Shown in pieces: positions 33,089 to 44,200 of a DNA stretch of 64,000 bases. Position 1 is the stretch's first letter. Each line of letters opens with the position of its first letter. Origin of the DNA: Peribacillus loiseleuriae (GTDB lineage: Bacteria; Bacillota; Bacilli; Bacillales; DSM-1321); assembly GCF_001183985.1 (NCBI RefSeq), contig NZ_LFZW01000001.1, positions 1,878,334 through 1,942,333 on the forward strand, read 5' to 3'. The notes beneath the pieces are model-generated. The model ran no database searches, was not told the DNA's origin, and was given only the letters and a program-made list of their open reading frames with translations. Made by a program: the position numbers and the translations under genes.

Positions 33089-35095
33089 ATGTTAAATAAA
33101 ACTGATGCACTTTCAATCAATACAATTCGTACTTTGTCAATCGATGCTATCGAAAAAGCAAATTCTGGACATCCAGGAATGCCGATGGGGGCCGCTCCGA
33201 TGGCTTACACTCTTTGGACTCAGTTTATGAATCACAATCCGAAAAATCCAACTTGGTTTAATAGAGACCGTTTTGTTCTTTCTGCAGGACATGGGTCGAT
33301 GCTTTTATACAGTCTGTTGCATTTATCAGGCTATGATTTGTCATTGGATGACATTAAAAATTTCCGCCAATGGGGAAGTAAAACACCAGGACATCCTGAA
33401 TTCGGACATACTGCTGGGGTAGATGCAACAACTGGGCCTCTTGGACAAGGTATAGCAATGGCAGTAGGTATGGCTATGGCTGAACGTCATTTAGCAGCAA
33501 CATACAATCGCGGATCATATAATGTAGTAGATCATTATACATATGGTATTTGCGGAGACGGAGACTTAATGGAAGGTGTTTCTTCAGAAGCTGCTTCATT
33601 AGCTGCTCATCTTAAACTTGGAAGAATGGTCGTATTATATGATTCAAATGATATATCACTTGATGGAGATTTGGATAAATCATTTAGTGAAAGCGTTGAA
33701 GATCGTTTTAAGGCATATGGCTGGCAATATATACGTGTAGAAGATGGAAATGATGTGACTGAAATTGCTAAAGCTTTAGAATTGGCGAAAACAGATGACA
33801 CGCGCCCAACACTTATTGAAGTAAGAACTGTTATTGGTTATGGTTCACCTAACCGTTCTGGAAAATCTTCCTCTCACGGAGCTCCTTTAGGTGCTGATGA
33901 ATTAAAACTCACAAAAGAATATTATAAATGGACATTTGAAGAAGATTTCCATGTTCCGAATGAAGTATATGAACATTTTAATAAAACTGTTGTGGAAGTG
34001 GGCGGCAAGAAGGAAGCAGCATGGGAAAGTCTATTTAATGATTACCAAAAAGAGCATCCTGAATTAGCTGCTCAACTTCAAGTGGCAATCAATGGCGAAT
34101 TACCTGAAGGATGGGATCAAGATATCCCGGTATATGAAGAAGGGAAAAGTCTTGCTTCAAGGGCTTCAAGTGGTGAAGTATTGAATGCGATTGCATCTAA
34201 CCTACCAAGCTTTCTTGGCGGTTCAGCTGATTTGGCTGGTTCCAACAACACAATGATTAAAACTGCAACAGACTTCGTTCCAGGCGAATATGAAGGTCGG
34301 AACATTTGGTTTGGTGTCCGTGAATTTGCGATGGGTGCGGCATTAAATGGAATGGCGCTTCATGGGGGATTAAGTGTATATGGTGGAACTTTCTTTGTGT
34401 TCTCTGACTACCTACGCCCAGCCATTCGTTTAGCTGCTTTAATGGGTCTTCCTGTAACGTATGTATTTACGCATGACAGTATTGCGGTAGGTGAAGATGG
34501 ACCTACTCATGAGCCAATCGAACAATTACCATCATTGCGCGCGATGCCAAATCTTGGTGTTATTCGTCCTGCTGATGGAAACGAAACAGCTGCAGCTTGG
34601 AGAGAAGCCATTCAATCTAAGAACAAACCAACTGCGCTTATATTAACTAGGCAAAACCTTCCTACTCTAAAACATACGGCTGAACTTGCAAAAGAAGGAG
34701 TTAAAAAAGGTGCATATATTGTGTCACCTTCTAATAAAGTAGAAGCAGATGTACTTCTACTTGCGACAGGTTCAGAAGTTAATTTAGCTGTTTCAGCTCA
34801 AGCAGAACTTGCAAAAGAAGGGATTGACGCTGCAGTAATTAGTATGCCGTCATGGGATCGTTTTGAAGCTCAATCTAAAGAATATAAACAAAGTGTCATC
34901 AACCCTGCAGTGAAAAGGCGTCTGGCTATCGAAGTTGCAGCTCCATTCGGTTGGGATCGTTATGCAGGAGATGAAGGGGAAATCCTTGCAATTAACCATT
35001 TTGGTGCGTCAGCCCCTGGTAATAAAATTATGGAAGAATTCGGATTTACAGTTGCGAACGTGGTAAATCGAGTAAAATCACTATTAGAAAATTAA
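33089..35095 (+). CDS. tkt: Transketolase
   Basis: 668 residues from ATG 33089 (RBS AGAAAGGATGG). TPP-binding motif [20 protein letters not shown], conserved [14 protein letters not shown] and [15 protein letters not shown], and pyrimidine-domain [18 protein letters not shown]. It moves two-carbon units between sugar phosphates in the pentose phosphate pathway, needing thiamine diphosphate and Mg. Own terminator follows. Confidence 0.98.
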   Translation: MLNKTDALSINTIRTLSIDAIEKANSGHPGMPMGAAPMAYTLWTQFMNHNPKNPTWFNRDRFVLSAGHGSMLLYSLLHLSGYDLSLDDIKNFRQWGSKTPGHPEFGHTAGVDATTGPLGQGIAMAVGMAMAERHLAATYNRGSYNVVDHYTYGICGDGDLMEGVSSEAASLAAHLKLGRMVVLYDSNDISLDGDLDKSFSESVEDRFKAYGWQYIRVEDGNDVTEIAKALELAKTDDTRPTLIEVRTVIGYGSPNRSGKSSSHGAPLGADELKLTKEYYKWTFEEDFHVPNEVYEHFNKTVVEVGGKKEAAWESLFNDYQKEHPELAAQLQVAINGELPEGWDQDIPVYEEGKSLASRASSGEVLNAIASNLPSFLGGSADLAGSNNTMIKTATDFVPGEYEGRNIWFGVREFAMGAALNGMALHGGLSVYGGTFFVFSDYLRPAIRLAALMGLPVTYVFTHDSIAVGEDGPTHEPIEQLPSLRAMPNLGVIRPADGNETAAAWREAIQSKNKPTALILTRQNLPTLKHTAELAKEGVKKGAYIVSPSNKVEADVLLLATGSEVNLAVSAQAELAKEGIDAAVISMPSWDRFEAQSKEYKQSVINPAVKRRLAIEVAAPFGWDRYAGDEGEILAINHFGASAPGNKIMEEFGFTVANVVNRVKSLLEN

Positions 35096-35100
35096 TTTAG

Positions 35101-35137
35101 AAACGAGTCGGTATCTTTTAAAGGTGCCGACTCGTTT
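35101..35137 (+). terminator. tkt terminator
   Basis: AAACGAGTCGG and CCGACTCGTTT around TATCTTTTAAAGGTG, followed by CTC TATTTATT. Confidence 0.85.
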
Positions 35138-35222
35138 CTCTATTTATTGATGAAAATTAAGTATATTCACTTTTTTTATGGAAAAAAACACTTTGATTGT
35201 AATGATATATGAAAAAATGATG

Positions 35223-35233
35223 ATTTCGACAAA
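35223..35233 (-). promoter_or_regulatory. Spo0A box upstream of sirA
   Basis: ATTTCGACAAA, the exact reverse complement of the Spo0A consensus TTTGTCGAAAT, 86 bases before the sirA start. Spo0A-P is known to induce sirA at the onset of sporulation. Confidence 0.8.
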
Positions 35234-35318
35234 AAAACAAGCTTTTTTCTCCATCAAACAACATATCTTTTTCACTTTCAAGAATATAATACAAAAAAGA
35301 ATGTTAGGAGGCAGTTAA

Positions 35319-35756
35319 ATGAGAAGTTATCAAATCTATTTAATCGAAGATGAGTTTGCCCGACATTATTTTGGTAGAGAGAAGATTTTTTTCAATTTGT
35401 TTTTGGAGTATATTCAATCAACTGACTGGCATAAGGATATTTTGCAAAAACAAATCGAATATATTACAAAAAAAATACCTACTAGCAACGTGCATTTTTC
35501 ATTAGAACAAAGTTTACAACGTAAACAAGGGTATTTGACCCAAAATGGGGTATATTATTTAAAAACAAAAAGTAACAGTAAAGCTGTTGTATATATTCAC
35601 GAACATTCCATTATTTTAAAAGCTGAAGGTGACTTTGACGCAGAGACTACTTTTTTTGAATGCATCCGTAAATGTGAAGCAAGCTTTCTGGCCATTGATT
35701 TTGAGAATAAACGTTACGGCTGGTTAAAACCGATAAAAGAAAGAAAATATGGATAA
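35319..35756 (+). CDS. sirA: Sporulation inhibitor of replication SirA
   Basis: 145 residues: MRSYQIYLIEDEFARHYFGR at the start and DFENKRYGWLKPIKERKYG at the end match SirA (YneE). SirA binds domain I of DnaA and stops new rounds of replication when cells commit to sporulation. RBS TTAGGAGGCAGTTAA. Spo0A box upstream. Located as in B. subtilis between tkt and yneF. Confidence 0.95.
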   Translation: MRSYQIYLIEDEFARHYFGREKIFFNLFLEYIQSTDWHKDILQKQIEYITKKIPTSNVHFSLEQSLQRKQGYLTQNGVYYLKTKSNSKAVVYIHEHSIILKAEGDFDAETTFFECIRKCEASFLAIDFENKRYGWLKPIKERKYG

Positions 35757-35840
35757 ATAGAGGACATGACGATGTGGAGTATTGTATAATAACGTTTGGT
35801 CTAGTACACTTATAGTAGACAACATGAAGGAGGAAATAAT

Positions 35841-36056
35841 ATGCTTTGGCAAATAATTTTAGCCGCAGTTTTGGCTTTAATCGCCGGTGTAGCACTTGGC
35901 TTTTTCATCGCTAGAAAATATATGATGAATTACCTAAAGAAAAATCCGCCGATTAATGAACAAATGCTTAAAATGATGATGATGCAAATGGGAATGAAAC
36001 CGTCTCAGAAAAAAATCAATCAAATGATGAGCGCAATGAATAAACAGGTAAAATAA
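35841..36056 (+). CDS. yneF: UPF0154 membrane protein YneF
   Basis: 71 residues with an N-terminal helix ([20 protein letters not shown]), then [19 protein letters not shown] and a Met-rich helix ([20 protein letters not shown]). RBS GAAGGAGGAAATAAT. Highly conserved in Firmicutes; function unknown. Confidence 0.95.
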   Translation: MLWQIILAAVLALIAGVALGFFIARKYMMNYLKKNPPINEQMLKMMMMQMGMKPSQKKINQMMSAMNKQVK

Positions 36057-36182
36057 GGAAACCTTATATATCAAGGGTTTTAGCACTCGTTTGATTGAAC
36101 TTAGTCAAAAATATAGAAGTTAAATGATGAATTTTTCTTCTATATTATGACGCTGAGATGGTTAATCTTTCATATTTCATTT

Positions 36183-36232
36183 AAAAACCACTTTTTCTGT
36201 TGAATGATTAAGCAGGAAGGGTGGTTTTTTTG
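36183..36232 (+). terminator. Terminator after yneF
   Basis: AAAAACCAC and GTGGTTTTT with a 29-base loop, then TTT. It overlaps the RBS region of the truncated integrase that follows. Confidence 0.6.
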
Positions 36233-36477
36233 TGCTTTTGGAGGATATTTTAGCAGAGTATATGTACCATTGTGAAGCCAAAGGATTCACACCAAAGATG
36301 AGATTAAATAAGCGTCAAGAATATAAACAACTTATGAAATATCTGATTGATAAAAGGGCTGTGAGTGAACTAGAAGGCATCACCGTCCATGAATTAAGAG
36401 CCTATTTTAGACTTAAGCAGAAAGGAGGATTACAGCCACAAGGAATTGTATCCATGTACATAATACAGGGTAGCTGA
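36232..36477 (+). pseudogene. Tyrosine recombinase, N-terminal fragment
   Basis: GTG 36232 with LLEDILAEYMYHCEAKGFTP, NKRQEYKQLMKYLIDKRAVS and HELRAYFRLKQKGGLQPQGI, the SAM-like core-binding domain of phage integrases. After VSMY the sequence changes and stops (IIQGS). The catalytic domain is absent. Confidence 0.82.
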
Positions 36478-36593
36478 AGTGATGGTATAATAGGGTAATC
36501 AGGTAGATTAGGAAGTCATAAGCCTGATTGAAAGGAAGGTATCCGAAACTTCTTCCTGTGATTAAATTCGGATTTACTATCGGAGGTGTTAAT

Positions 36594-36891
36594 ATGAATA
36601 AAAAATGGACTATTGAAAATATCCGTGATTATGTCACGAAAAATTCAGAATGTAAATTACTTTCCAATGAGTATCTAGGGTACTCGCAAAAACTACTGTT
36701 TACATGTTCGTGTGGAAATGATTTTGAAAAAACTTTCACGAAATTTAAAGGTAGCAATCAGAGAAAATGTCCAAGTTGTTTAGAAAATAGAACTTCACGT
36801 TGAACTTTTCGGAGGTATTGAAAAGTTTAACAAGCAACAAGAACGAGATGAAAAGAAAATGATTATTGTAAACAAACCAACATCAAATTTT
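36594..36891 (+). pseudogene. Vsr/DUF723-like zinc-ribbon endonuclease, decayed
   Basis: ATG 36594 after CGGAGGTGTTAAT. KKWTIENIRDYVTKNSECKL, then FTCSCGNDFEKTFTKFKGSN and CPSCLE form the zinc-ribbon part found in phage and intron endonucleases. It stops at TGA 36801, but immediately after, in another frame, ELFGGIEKFNKQQERDEKKM follows, the GGxxxFxxQxERDxxK helix of the nuclease domain. The middle is deleted. Confidence 0.65.
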
Positions 36892-36999
36892 TAAGGGTAA
36901 CCTACTTTGAGTTTGTATGCATAGAAGAAATTTGTTCTGATCCTTCGTACATGGCAATTTTTCCACTGGCTTTATGAAGAGCTATTTTAAGATACTTTA

Positions 37000-37031
37000 A
37001 ACCCGCCTTGAGAATTCATGCAAGGCGGGTT
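37000..37031. terminator. Bidirectional terminator
   Basis: AACCCGCCTTG and CAAGGCGGGTT around AGAATTCATG, between the endonuclease remnant and the leftward Spo0E-like gene. Confidence 0.75.
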
Positions 37032-37059
37032 GTATGGTTTGAATGATTAACTGCTTATG

Positions 37060-37224
37060 CTAACCAATTTGTTTAAGGAACAACTGGTTATATTGATTTA
37101 GCAGTATGTCCAATTCTTGGCTGTATACAATAGTTATTTGAGAATTAAGACCGTTTTTAGAAACGATTTTAATGAGCTCATTGCGTTTTATTTCGATAAG
37201 CTCGAGAAATTCTAATCGGGTCAT
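37060..37224 (-). CDS. Spo0E-like aspartyl-phosphate phosphatase (54 residues)
   Basis: ATG 37224 after AGAAAGGACTAGCAGTT. Short two-helix protein: MTRLEFLELIEIKRNELIKI, with the family signature YSQELDILLNQYNQL (SQELDxLLNxY). Spo0E-type phosphatases remove phosphate from Spo0A-P and so delay or prevent sporulation. It is an insertion relative to the B. subtilis order, close to Spo0A-controlled sirA. Confidence 0.85.
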   Translation of the reverse strand: MTRLEFLELIEIKRNELIKIVSKNGLNSQITIVYSQELDILLNQYNQLFLKQIG

Positions 37225-37444
37225 AACTGCTAGTCCTTTCTAAACATTAATAGAGAGGTGTTTATACCTGATGTAATCTTGTCCCTAAATATGTATGATA
37301 CTTACAATATTAATTATACTAGCTTGTGGAAATAAATTCAAACACTTATTCATATTTTTTATATGTTCACAAAACAGTAAATATCTTTTTCATGGTGCAT
37401 TTGATAGAATGAAGGTAAATTGCTTTTCATAGGAGTTGACATGA

Positions 37445-38152
37445 TTGAGTGACGTTAGCATATTACTAGCTTTTGGAGCGGGGTTTCTAAGTTTTATTTC
37501 TCCTTGTTGCTTGCCACTTTATCCAGCTTTTTTATCGTACATTACAGGGATGAGTGTCAATGAACTTAAAACAGAAAATGCTATGCTGCAGAAGAGAAGC
37601 TTATTTCACACATTATTTTTCTTATTGGGTTTTTCTCTAATATTTATCGCTTTAGGTTTTACCACTTCCTTTCTTGGTGAATTTTTTGAGAATTATCAAG
37701 ATTTAATCCGTCAAATTGGTGCTATCATTATTATCTTTTTTGGTTTAGTGATAGTCGGGGTATTCAATTTTGAATTCCTAATGAAAAATAAACGAATTGA
37801 ATTCAAAAATCGTCCAAGTGGGTATATAGGTTCCGCATTAATTGGTTTAGCGTTTGCCGCAGGGTGGACTCCATGTACAGGCCCTATTTTAACAGCTGTA
37901 TTAACAATGGGTGTCAACAACCCAAATTCTGCGATGCTGTATATGATTGCTTATATATTAGGTTTTGCAATTCCGTTCTTCATATTGTCTTTCTTCATCG
38001 GTAAAATGAAATGGATAAAAAAACATAACCACCGTATTGTTAAAGCGGGTGGATACATCATGATCCTTATGGGAATTGTGCTTTTCTTTGATTGGATGAC
38101 GAAAATTATCATTATTTTCACAAATATTACCGGAGGTTTTCAAGGTTTCTAG
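37445..38152 (+). CDS. ccdA: Cytochrome c biogenesis thiol-disulfide transporter CcdA
   Basis: 235 residues, TTG 37445 after ATAGGAGTTGACATGA. Six membrane helices; redox cysteines in [13 protein letters not shown] (first helix) and [13 protein letters not shown] (fourth helix). It passes electrons from cytosolic thioredoxin to extracytoplasmic thiol-disulfide proteins needed for apocytochrome c and, in Bacillus, spore cortex synthesis. Followed by yneI and ccdC as in B. subtilis. Confidence 0.95.
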   Translation: MSDVSILLAFGAGFLSFISPCCLPLYPAFLSYITGMSVNELKTENAMLQKRSLFHTLFFLLGFSLIFIALGFTTSFLGEFFENYQDLIRQIGAIIIIFFGLVIVGVFNFEFLMKNKRIEFKNRPSGYIGSALIGLAFAAGWTPCTGPILTAVLTMGVNNPNSAMLYMIAYILGFAIPFFILSFFIGKMKWIKKHNHRIVKAGGYIMILMGIVLFFDWMTKIIIIFTNITGGFQGF

Positions 38153-38337
38153 CATGTATTCTACATAACGATTGATTAATAAATGAAATAGTAAATTCTG
38201 GTGAGTGAATTGTTTGAATATCTTATGAGATTACGGTAGCCTATAAGAATACGTATTAATTAGTTAGACTAAGTGAGTTGCTGATTTATGTTCAGCATTA
38301 TTTTTACTCGTTGTATGATTTAGGAGGGTTAAAAGGA

Positions 38338-38697
38338 ATGGCCAGAATACTAGTAATTGATGATGCAAAATTTATGAGAATGACCCTTTTAAATATATTA
38401 AATAAAGCAAACCATATTGTGATCGGCGAAGGAGCAAACGGTAAAGAAGCAATTGAACTATACCGTCAATTACATCCGGACATCGTTACGATGGATATAA
38501 CTATGCCTGTAATGAGTGGCATAGATGCAGTGAAGGAAATAAAAAAAGAGTTTCCACATGCAAAAATAATCATGTGCTCAGCTATGGGACAGCAAAAGAT
38601 GGTTGTTGAGGCAATTGAAGCCGGAGCGAAGGATTTCATCGTAAAGCCATTTGATGAAAATCGAGTAGTAGAAGCGATTAGTAGGTTGAATAATTAA
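38338..38697 (+). CDS. yneI: CheY-like response regulator YneI
   Basis: 119 residues from ATG 38338 (RBS GGAGGGTTAAAAGGA); an upstream frame start at 38278 is not needed. Receiver domain: ILVIDDAKFMRMTL, phospho-acceptor Asp in VTMDITMPVMSG, IIMCSAMGQQKMVV, DFIVKPFDENR. No output domain. Lies between ccdA and ccdC in many Bacillus; cognate kinase unknown. Closest relative in this window is the riboswitch-controlled protein at 3424. Confidence 0.93.
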   Translation: MARILVIDDAKFMRMTLLNILNKANHIVIGEGANGKEAIELYRQLHPDIVTMDITMPVMSGIDAVKEIKKEFPHAKIIMCSAMGQQKMVVEAIEAGAKDFIVKPFDENRVVEAISRLNN

Positions 38698-38815
38698 ATG
38701 ATCTCCTGCGAGACCTAACAGAATTAGCCTCTTTGTGAAAGAATTTTTGATAATTTTTCGTAGTAGGATATAATAAGGTCACAAGTAGCATACCTTATTA
38801 AATAAAAGGAATGAA

Positions 38816-39304
38816 TTGGTTATGATTTATATATCATCAGCTGTGGCACTAATTATGGCCATTACTGTACTTATTGTTCGTTTAAAGGCAACAAAAAAAC
38901 CAGTTAGCTTGAAAAAAATAGTATTACCCCCAATTTTTATGAGTACTGGGGCTCTTATGTTTCTATTTCCGATGTTCCGATTAACTGGGTTAGAAGTACT
39001 TGAAGCAGTGTTGGTAGGGATGTTATTTTCTATATTCCTTATAAAAACATCTAATTTTGAAGTACGGAACAATGAGATTTATATGAAGCGATCAAAAGCG
39101 TTTGCTTATATTCTTATCGGATTGCTCATTGTCAGATTGGTTGCTAAATGGTTATTAAGTACTTCTATCGATGTTGGTCAGTTAGGTGGCATGTTCTTTC
39201 TTCTCGCATATGCAATGATTGTACCATGGCGGATTAGCATGTATCTTCAATACCGTAAAATCCATAATGAACACTTTGGAAACGGTAAAGTTGCAAAAGT
39301 ATAA
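38816..39304 (+). CDS. ccdC: Cytochrome c biogenesis membrane protein CcdC
   Basis: About 160 residues with four to five membrane helices (SAVALIMAITVLIVRLKATK, LPPIFMSTGALMFLFPMF, AFAYILIGLLIVRLVAKWLL). Start is TTG 38816 (good spacing to AAAGGAATGAA) or ATG 38822. Contains the YIxSMY/RxSM-type C-terminal motif WRISMYLQYRKIH. Linked to cytochrome c synthesis by gene order; mechanism unclear. Terminator follows. Confidence 0.92.
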   Translation: MVMIYISSAVALIMAITVLIVRLKATKKPVSLKKIVLPPIFMSTGALMFLFPMFRLTGLEVLEAVLVGMLFSIFLIKTSNFEVRNNEIYMKRSKAFAYILIGLLIVRLVAKWLLSTSIDVGQLGGMFFLLAYAMIVPWRISMYLQYRKIHNEHFGNGKVAKV

Positions 39305-39320
39305 AAAATGAATGAATGTA

Positions 39321-39355
39321 AAAAGCGGTTGCAAATATTGCTAACCGCTTTTTTT
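39321..39355 (+). terminator. ccd operon terminator
   Basis: AAAAGCGGTT-GCAAATATTGCT-AACCGCTTTT followed by TTT. Confidence 0.85.
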
Positions 39356-39539
39356 AGTGAATTCATAAATCCATAAATGATTTAGCTTGAATGAAGTATC
39401 TATCGAAAAAAGAACGTTCATAGTCAGGAATAAAACCTAATAGGGGTTCAATGAAATAATTATTGTACTGCTTGTCAAGATTTAGCAAAATGACTATAAT
39501 AAATAGTATTAAATATTTTAAAAATTCGGGGTGAATGAC

Positions 39540-39968
39540 GTGCTTGAAGGTTGGTTTTTATGGTTTATCCTTGCATGGACGGTCATTTTGATCACATTAA
39601 TGGGAATTGGCGGTTTCTTCATGTTTCGCAAATTTCTTAAACGTTTTCCTAAAGAAGATGGAAAATCGGATATGGATTGGGAAGAATATTATGTTAGCCA
39701 AACTACCCATTTGTGGACAAGTGAACAGAAAGAATTACTCGAAGATTTAGTAAGCCCAATTCCCGAATTGTTTAGAGATGTTGGTAGACAGAAAATTGCG
39801 GGTAAAATTGGAGAATTGGCAATAAGGGAAAAGTCGCAAATGATTACACAGGATCTAGTTGTTAGGGGCTATATTATCGCTACACCTAAACGAGATCATA
39901 AATTTTTAAGAAAAAAATTAACCGAACGTCAAATTAACATGAATCCATATGAGCATTTATTTAGTTGA
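39540..39968 (+). CDS. yneK: DUF2621 membrane protein YneK
   Basis: 142 residues. GTG 39540 gives MLEGWFLWFILAWTVILITL as in YneK and has GGGGTGA at the right distance; GTG 39531 is too near its RBS. One membrane helix (to MGIGGFFMF), then a soluble domain with MDWEEYYVSQTTHLW and EHLFS at the end. Function unknown. Confidence 0.92.
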   Translation: MLEGWFLWFILAWTVILITLMGIGGFFMFRKFLKRFPKEDGKSDMDWEEYYVSQTTHLWTSEQKELLEDLVSPIPELFRDVGRQKIAGKIGELAIREKSQMITQDLVVRGYIIATPKRDHKFLRKKLTERQINMNPYEHLFS

Positions 39969-39977
39969 ACATAATGA

Positions 39978-40010
39978 AGCAGACAGTGTACATACTGTTT
40001 GCTTTTTTTT
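39978..40010 (+). terminator. yneK terminator
   Basis: AGCAGACAGT-GTACAT-ACTGTTTGCT followed by eight T. Confidence 0.85.
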
Positions 40011-40094
40011 AGTATGTATCGAGTAAAATCTGTCGTAACCAACCATTTACGAGTTTTGGTATAATGGGAGTACGATAAGGAACGGAGTGATTTT

Positions 40095-41240
40095 ATGAAA
40101 TTTATTCATACAGCGGACTGGCACTTAGGTAAGATTGTTCATGGTATACATTTGACAGAAGATCAGGAGTATATGCTTAGGCAGCTAGTACATGTCATTG
40201 AAGAAGAAAATCCGGACGCAATTGTTATTGCGGGTGATCTATATGATCGTTCCGTACCGCCTACCGAAGCCGTAGAATTGCTTGATGAAATTCTTTATAC
40301 CATTAATGTGAAAATGAATAAACCAATAATTGCAATTTCGGGTAATCATGACAGTGCAGAACGATTATCCTTTGGATCGTCTTGGTATCGTCAGAGTAAT
40401 CTCTTTATCCAAGGAAAGCTTAATAAGGATTTAAAGCCAGTTCAGGTGGATGGTGTTAATTTTTACTGTGTTCCATATGCGGAACCAGGTGTTGTACGTC
40501 AAGTATTGCAAGATGATCGAATCACATCTCATCAAGATGCAATGGCCGCGATCACCTCGAAGATTGCACAACATATTAACCCAAATGAACCGAATGTTTT
40601 GGTCGGACATGCCTTTGTCTTAGGTGGGCAAACGACGGATTCCGAGCGAATTCTGTCAGTTGGAGGCTCGGGATGTGTTTCAGCGGAAGTTTTTAATGCA
40701 TTCGACTATACGGCACTTGGTCACTTGCATAGTCCTGATGCGCTCAATCATCCTAAGGTTCGGTATTCAGGCTCGTTAATGAAATATTCATTTTCAGAAG
40801 CAAAGCAAAATAAATCCATTTCCATAGTTGAAATGGACGAGAATGGCAGCTTTGATTTAAGGTATCGTTCACTTTCCCCGAAAAAGGATATGCGAGAGGT
40901 AGAGGGGTATATGGAGGAGCTTCTCGATTCTTCTTTTTATCAATCTCAAAGAACGGAAGATTATTTGAAAATTACACTACTAGATGAAGGCGCAATTATT
41001 GATCCGATTAATCGTCTTCGGAAAGTGTATCCAAATGTCCTTCATTTAGAAAGAAAATGGGATTTGCTCGACCTTCGTCGAAAAGAATCGTTTTCGTCCA
41101 TTAAGGATGAAAAAAAATCAGAATTAGATTTATTTGAAACATTTTATGCGGAAATGACAGATCGTCATTTTGATCAAAAAAAGCGAGATATTATGTCCTC
41201 TGTTATTGACACTGTTAAAAAAGAAGGTGTATTGAAATGA
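40095..41240 (+). CDS. sbcD: Exonuclease SbcD (Mre11-type) subunit
   Basis: 381 residues. Metallophosphoesterase motifs: HTADWHLGK, AGDLYDRS, SGNHDSAER, VGHAFVLGG, LGHLHSPD. It is the nuclease half of SbcCD, which opens hairpins and processes DNA ends with Mn. RBS AACGGAGTGATTTT. Its last four bases overlap the start of sbcC, so translation is coupled. Confidence 0.97.
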   Translation: MKFIHTADWHLGKIVHGIHLTEDQEYMLRQLVHVIEEENPDAIVIAGDLYDRSVPPTEAVELLDEILYTINVKMNKPIIAISGNHDSAERLSFGSSWYRQSNLFIQGKLNKDLKPVQVDGVNFYCVPYAEPGVVRQVLQDDRITSHQDAMAAITSKIAQHINPNEPNVLVGHAFVLGGQTTDSERILSVGGSGCVSAEVFNAFDYTALGHLHSPDALNHPKVRYSGSLMKYSFSEAKQNKSISIVEMDENGSFDLRYRSLSPKKDMREVEGYMEELLDSSFYQSQRTEDYLKITLLDEGAIIDPINRLRKVYPNVLHLERKWDLLDLRRKESFSSIKDEKKSELDLFETFYAEMTDRHFDQKKRDIMSSVIDTVKKEGVLK

Positions 41241-44200
41241 GACCACTTCGATTAATGATGCAGGCATTTGGACCATATGCAGGGAATGAAATTATCGATT
41301 TTTCACAGCTAGGAAATCGAACAATGTTTGTTATTTCTGGGAAAACAGGAGCTGGTAAGACGACCATATTTGATGGAATTAGCTATGCAATCTATGGAAA
41401 AGCAAGTGGCGAAGATCGAAATGGGCAGGAGCTTAGGAGTCAATTTGCAGCAGATGATCAATTGACAGAAGTAAGTTTGGAATTTATGCTTCGCGGAAAA
41501 TTGTATTATATATGGCGCTCTCCACAGCAAGAACGGAAAAAGAAGTCAGGTGAGGGAACGACAACGGTTACGGCGAAAGCAGAGTTATATGAAGTCCAAT
41601 CGAACGATGAGAAGAAGTTGCTAGGTGCGAATGTTCGTGAGGTGGATGAAAAGATTAAGAACATTATCGGGATTGATGCAAATCAATTCCGGCAAATCCT
41701 AATGATTCCACAAGGTGAATTCCGAAAGCTTTTAACTTCGGAAAGTAAGGAAAAGGAACAGATTCTTCAAAGACTATTTCATACAGAATTATATAAAACG
41801 ATTGAAGACAAGTTGAAAGAAGAAGTGTCTGAATTAAAAAAGTTAAGTGAGAAAAGCAAACTTGATAGAATTCGTTATATGAAAGAAATTGCAGCAAGTG
41901 ATAATGAAGAGCTGATAATAGAACTTAATCAAGATGAACCAACTGAGCAAAAGGTGCTACCACTTTTAGAAAAACAAATATTACATGACGAATCTCGATT
42001 ACTTGAACTGCAAACCGCCATCGATAAGAAACAAAAAGCTCGTGATTCTCTTAAGGAAGACTTATTTCGTGCTGAAGAACAAATCAAGCAGTTTTTAAAT
42101 TTGGAAAAATTAACGATTGAAAAAGAAAAATTAGAAGCTGTAAAAATTGAAATTGATCAGGTGAAAATTCAAATTTCCAACGCCTACAAAGCAGCTGCGG
42201 CAGAGAAACAGGAGCAATTTTATTTAAGAATCGGTAATCAAGTGAAAGAATTACAAGCAAATCATGAGCGATTAGAAAAGAAGCTTAAACAAAGTGAAGA
42301 AAAGAAAAAGAATTTGCAAATTCAATATGAAGAAGAATTAGCCAAGGCAGACAAACGAGAGGAAGCAGCTGTCGCTGTTCATAACTTACAGCAGATGAAG
42401 GAATCAGTTGAGAATCTAGCCAATCAAATTCAAAAGACGACACAATCGGAAAAGCAATGGCAGCAAATGGTCCTCCAAAAGAATAGGGCAGAAAATGATC
42501 TCATTACGATTGAAAAAGAAGAAGAAGCTACGTATATTATAAAACAAGAATGTGAACAAGCGGCTATACAATTTGCCGAAATGGAGAGGCAGTCTGATCT
42601 CAACGATCAAAATCTGATTAGAATAACTAAGCTTGTCGAAGTAATGAAAACAATGAATCAAGTAAAACAAGCAGTAGACCGTAATCAGGTTAGTCTAGCT
42701 CATTCAATTGGCCAACTTGAAAACGAAAAGCTGGGACTGGACTTATTAAACAAAAAATGGCGTGAAAGCCAAGCGGGTATACTGGCACAAATGCTCGATC
42801 ACGGTGAAGCTTGTCCCGTGTGTGGTGGGACAGAACATCCTAATCCTGCCCACTTTCAAGAAGATATACCAAATGAAGCGGATATTGACAAACAAACGAT
42901 ACTTGTACAAGCTGCTGAACAGAAAAAAGTACAATCAGAAACCGAATATTATCAAGTTAAATCACAATATGAATCAATCTGTGATACGTACGATGAAAGA
43001 GTAGCAGAAGTAAAAGAACGAACTCCTGAAATTGACTTTAACAACTTAGGTGAATATGAAATTGAATGTAAAGCCAATAAAAGCGAATTAGAACGTCATT
43101 TAAAGATGTTAGCTGATAAAAAAGCTCAACTTGGGCAAATTTCCGAAAAACTCCTAACGTTAAAAGGGAGTAAAGCGGATCTGAAGCAGCGCTTGGCAGA
43201 CTTGAAAAAAAGTGAAGATACTTCCCGTATAGTATATTTAGAGGGAAATGCCAAACTTGCATCCCTAAAAGATGCGATACCCGATGCGATTCGAACCCCA
43301 GAAGGGTATAAGGAGGCATTAAACAGTGCCATAACCCATCAAAAGATACTACAACAGACATTTGAAAGCACTCAGACAGCCCTGCAAACAGCGATTGAGC
43401 AAGTAACGATCATACAAACCACTCGAAATTCCGTTGTTAATGAGTTGGAAAAAGTAACAGTTGATCTTGATGTAGAGAGACTTCGCTTCAAGGATGACCT
43501 AAAGAAACAAGGGTTCGAGTCGTATGGACTATATACGGCTTCGAAAAAAACAGAATCGGAAATAAATAGGTTAGAGAATCAGGTTCAAGAATATGATAAA
43601 CAATATCATACAATAACCGGTCTTCATCATGATCTTGAATTAAAGTTAAATGGTATTGTTAAACCAGACATATCGGACTTACAAAAAACGGTTCAAACTG
43701 TTGATGAAGATTTGGAACATCATCGAAAATTGTATAATTTCATCTTTACATCGAAAGAGCAGAATATTGTCATTCAAGAGAAAATCCTAGCAATTATAGA
43801 AGATCAAAAAGAAATTGATGAAAAATATGCGGTTATTGGTCACCTTCATGAAATTTCCAAAGGACAAAACCCATTTCGTATTACATTTGAACGATATGTA
43901 CTTGCCGCTTTCTTAGATGATATTTTAAAAGAAGCAAATACAAGACTAGTGAAGATGACCAGTGGACGTTATCAATTAATCCGGAAAATCGATCCGACTA
44001 GAAGAAATATTCAAAGTGGATTGGAGCTATCTGTGTATGATCAATATACTGGACAGGAAAGGCATGTAAAGACCTTGTCAGGGGGGGAAAGCTTTAAAGC
44101 AGCATTGGCTTTGGCTCTTGGTTTAGCGGATGTTGTGCAGCAAAATGCAGGTGGGATTTCATTGGAAACGATGTTTATTGATGAAGGCTTCGGCACACTT

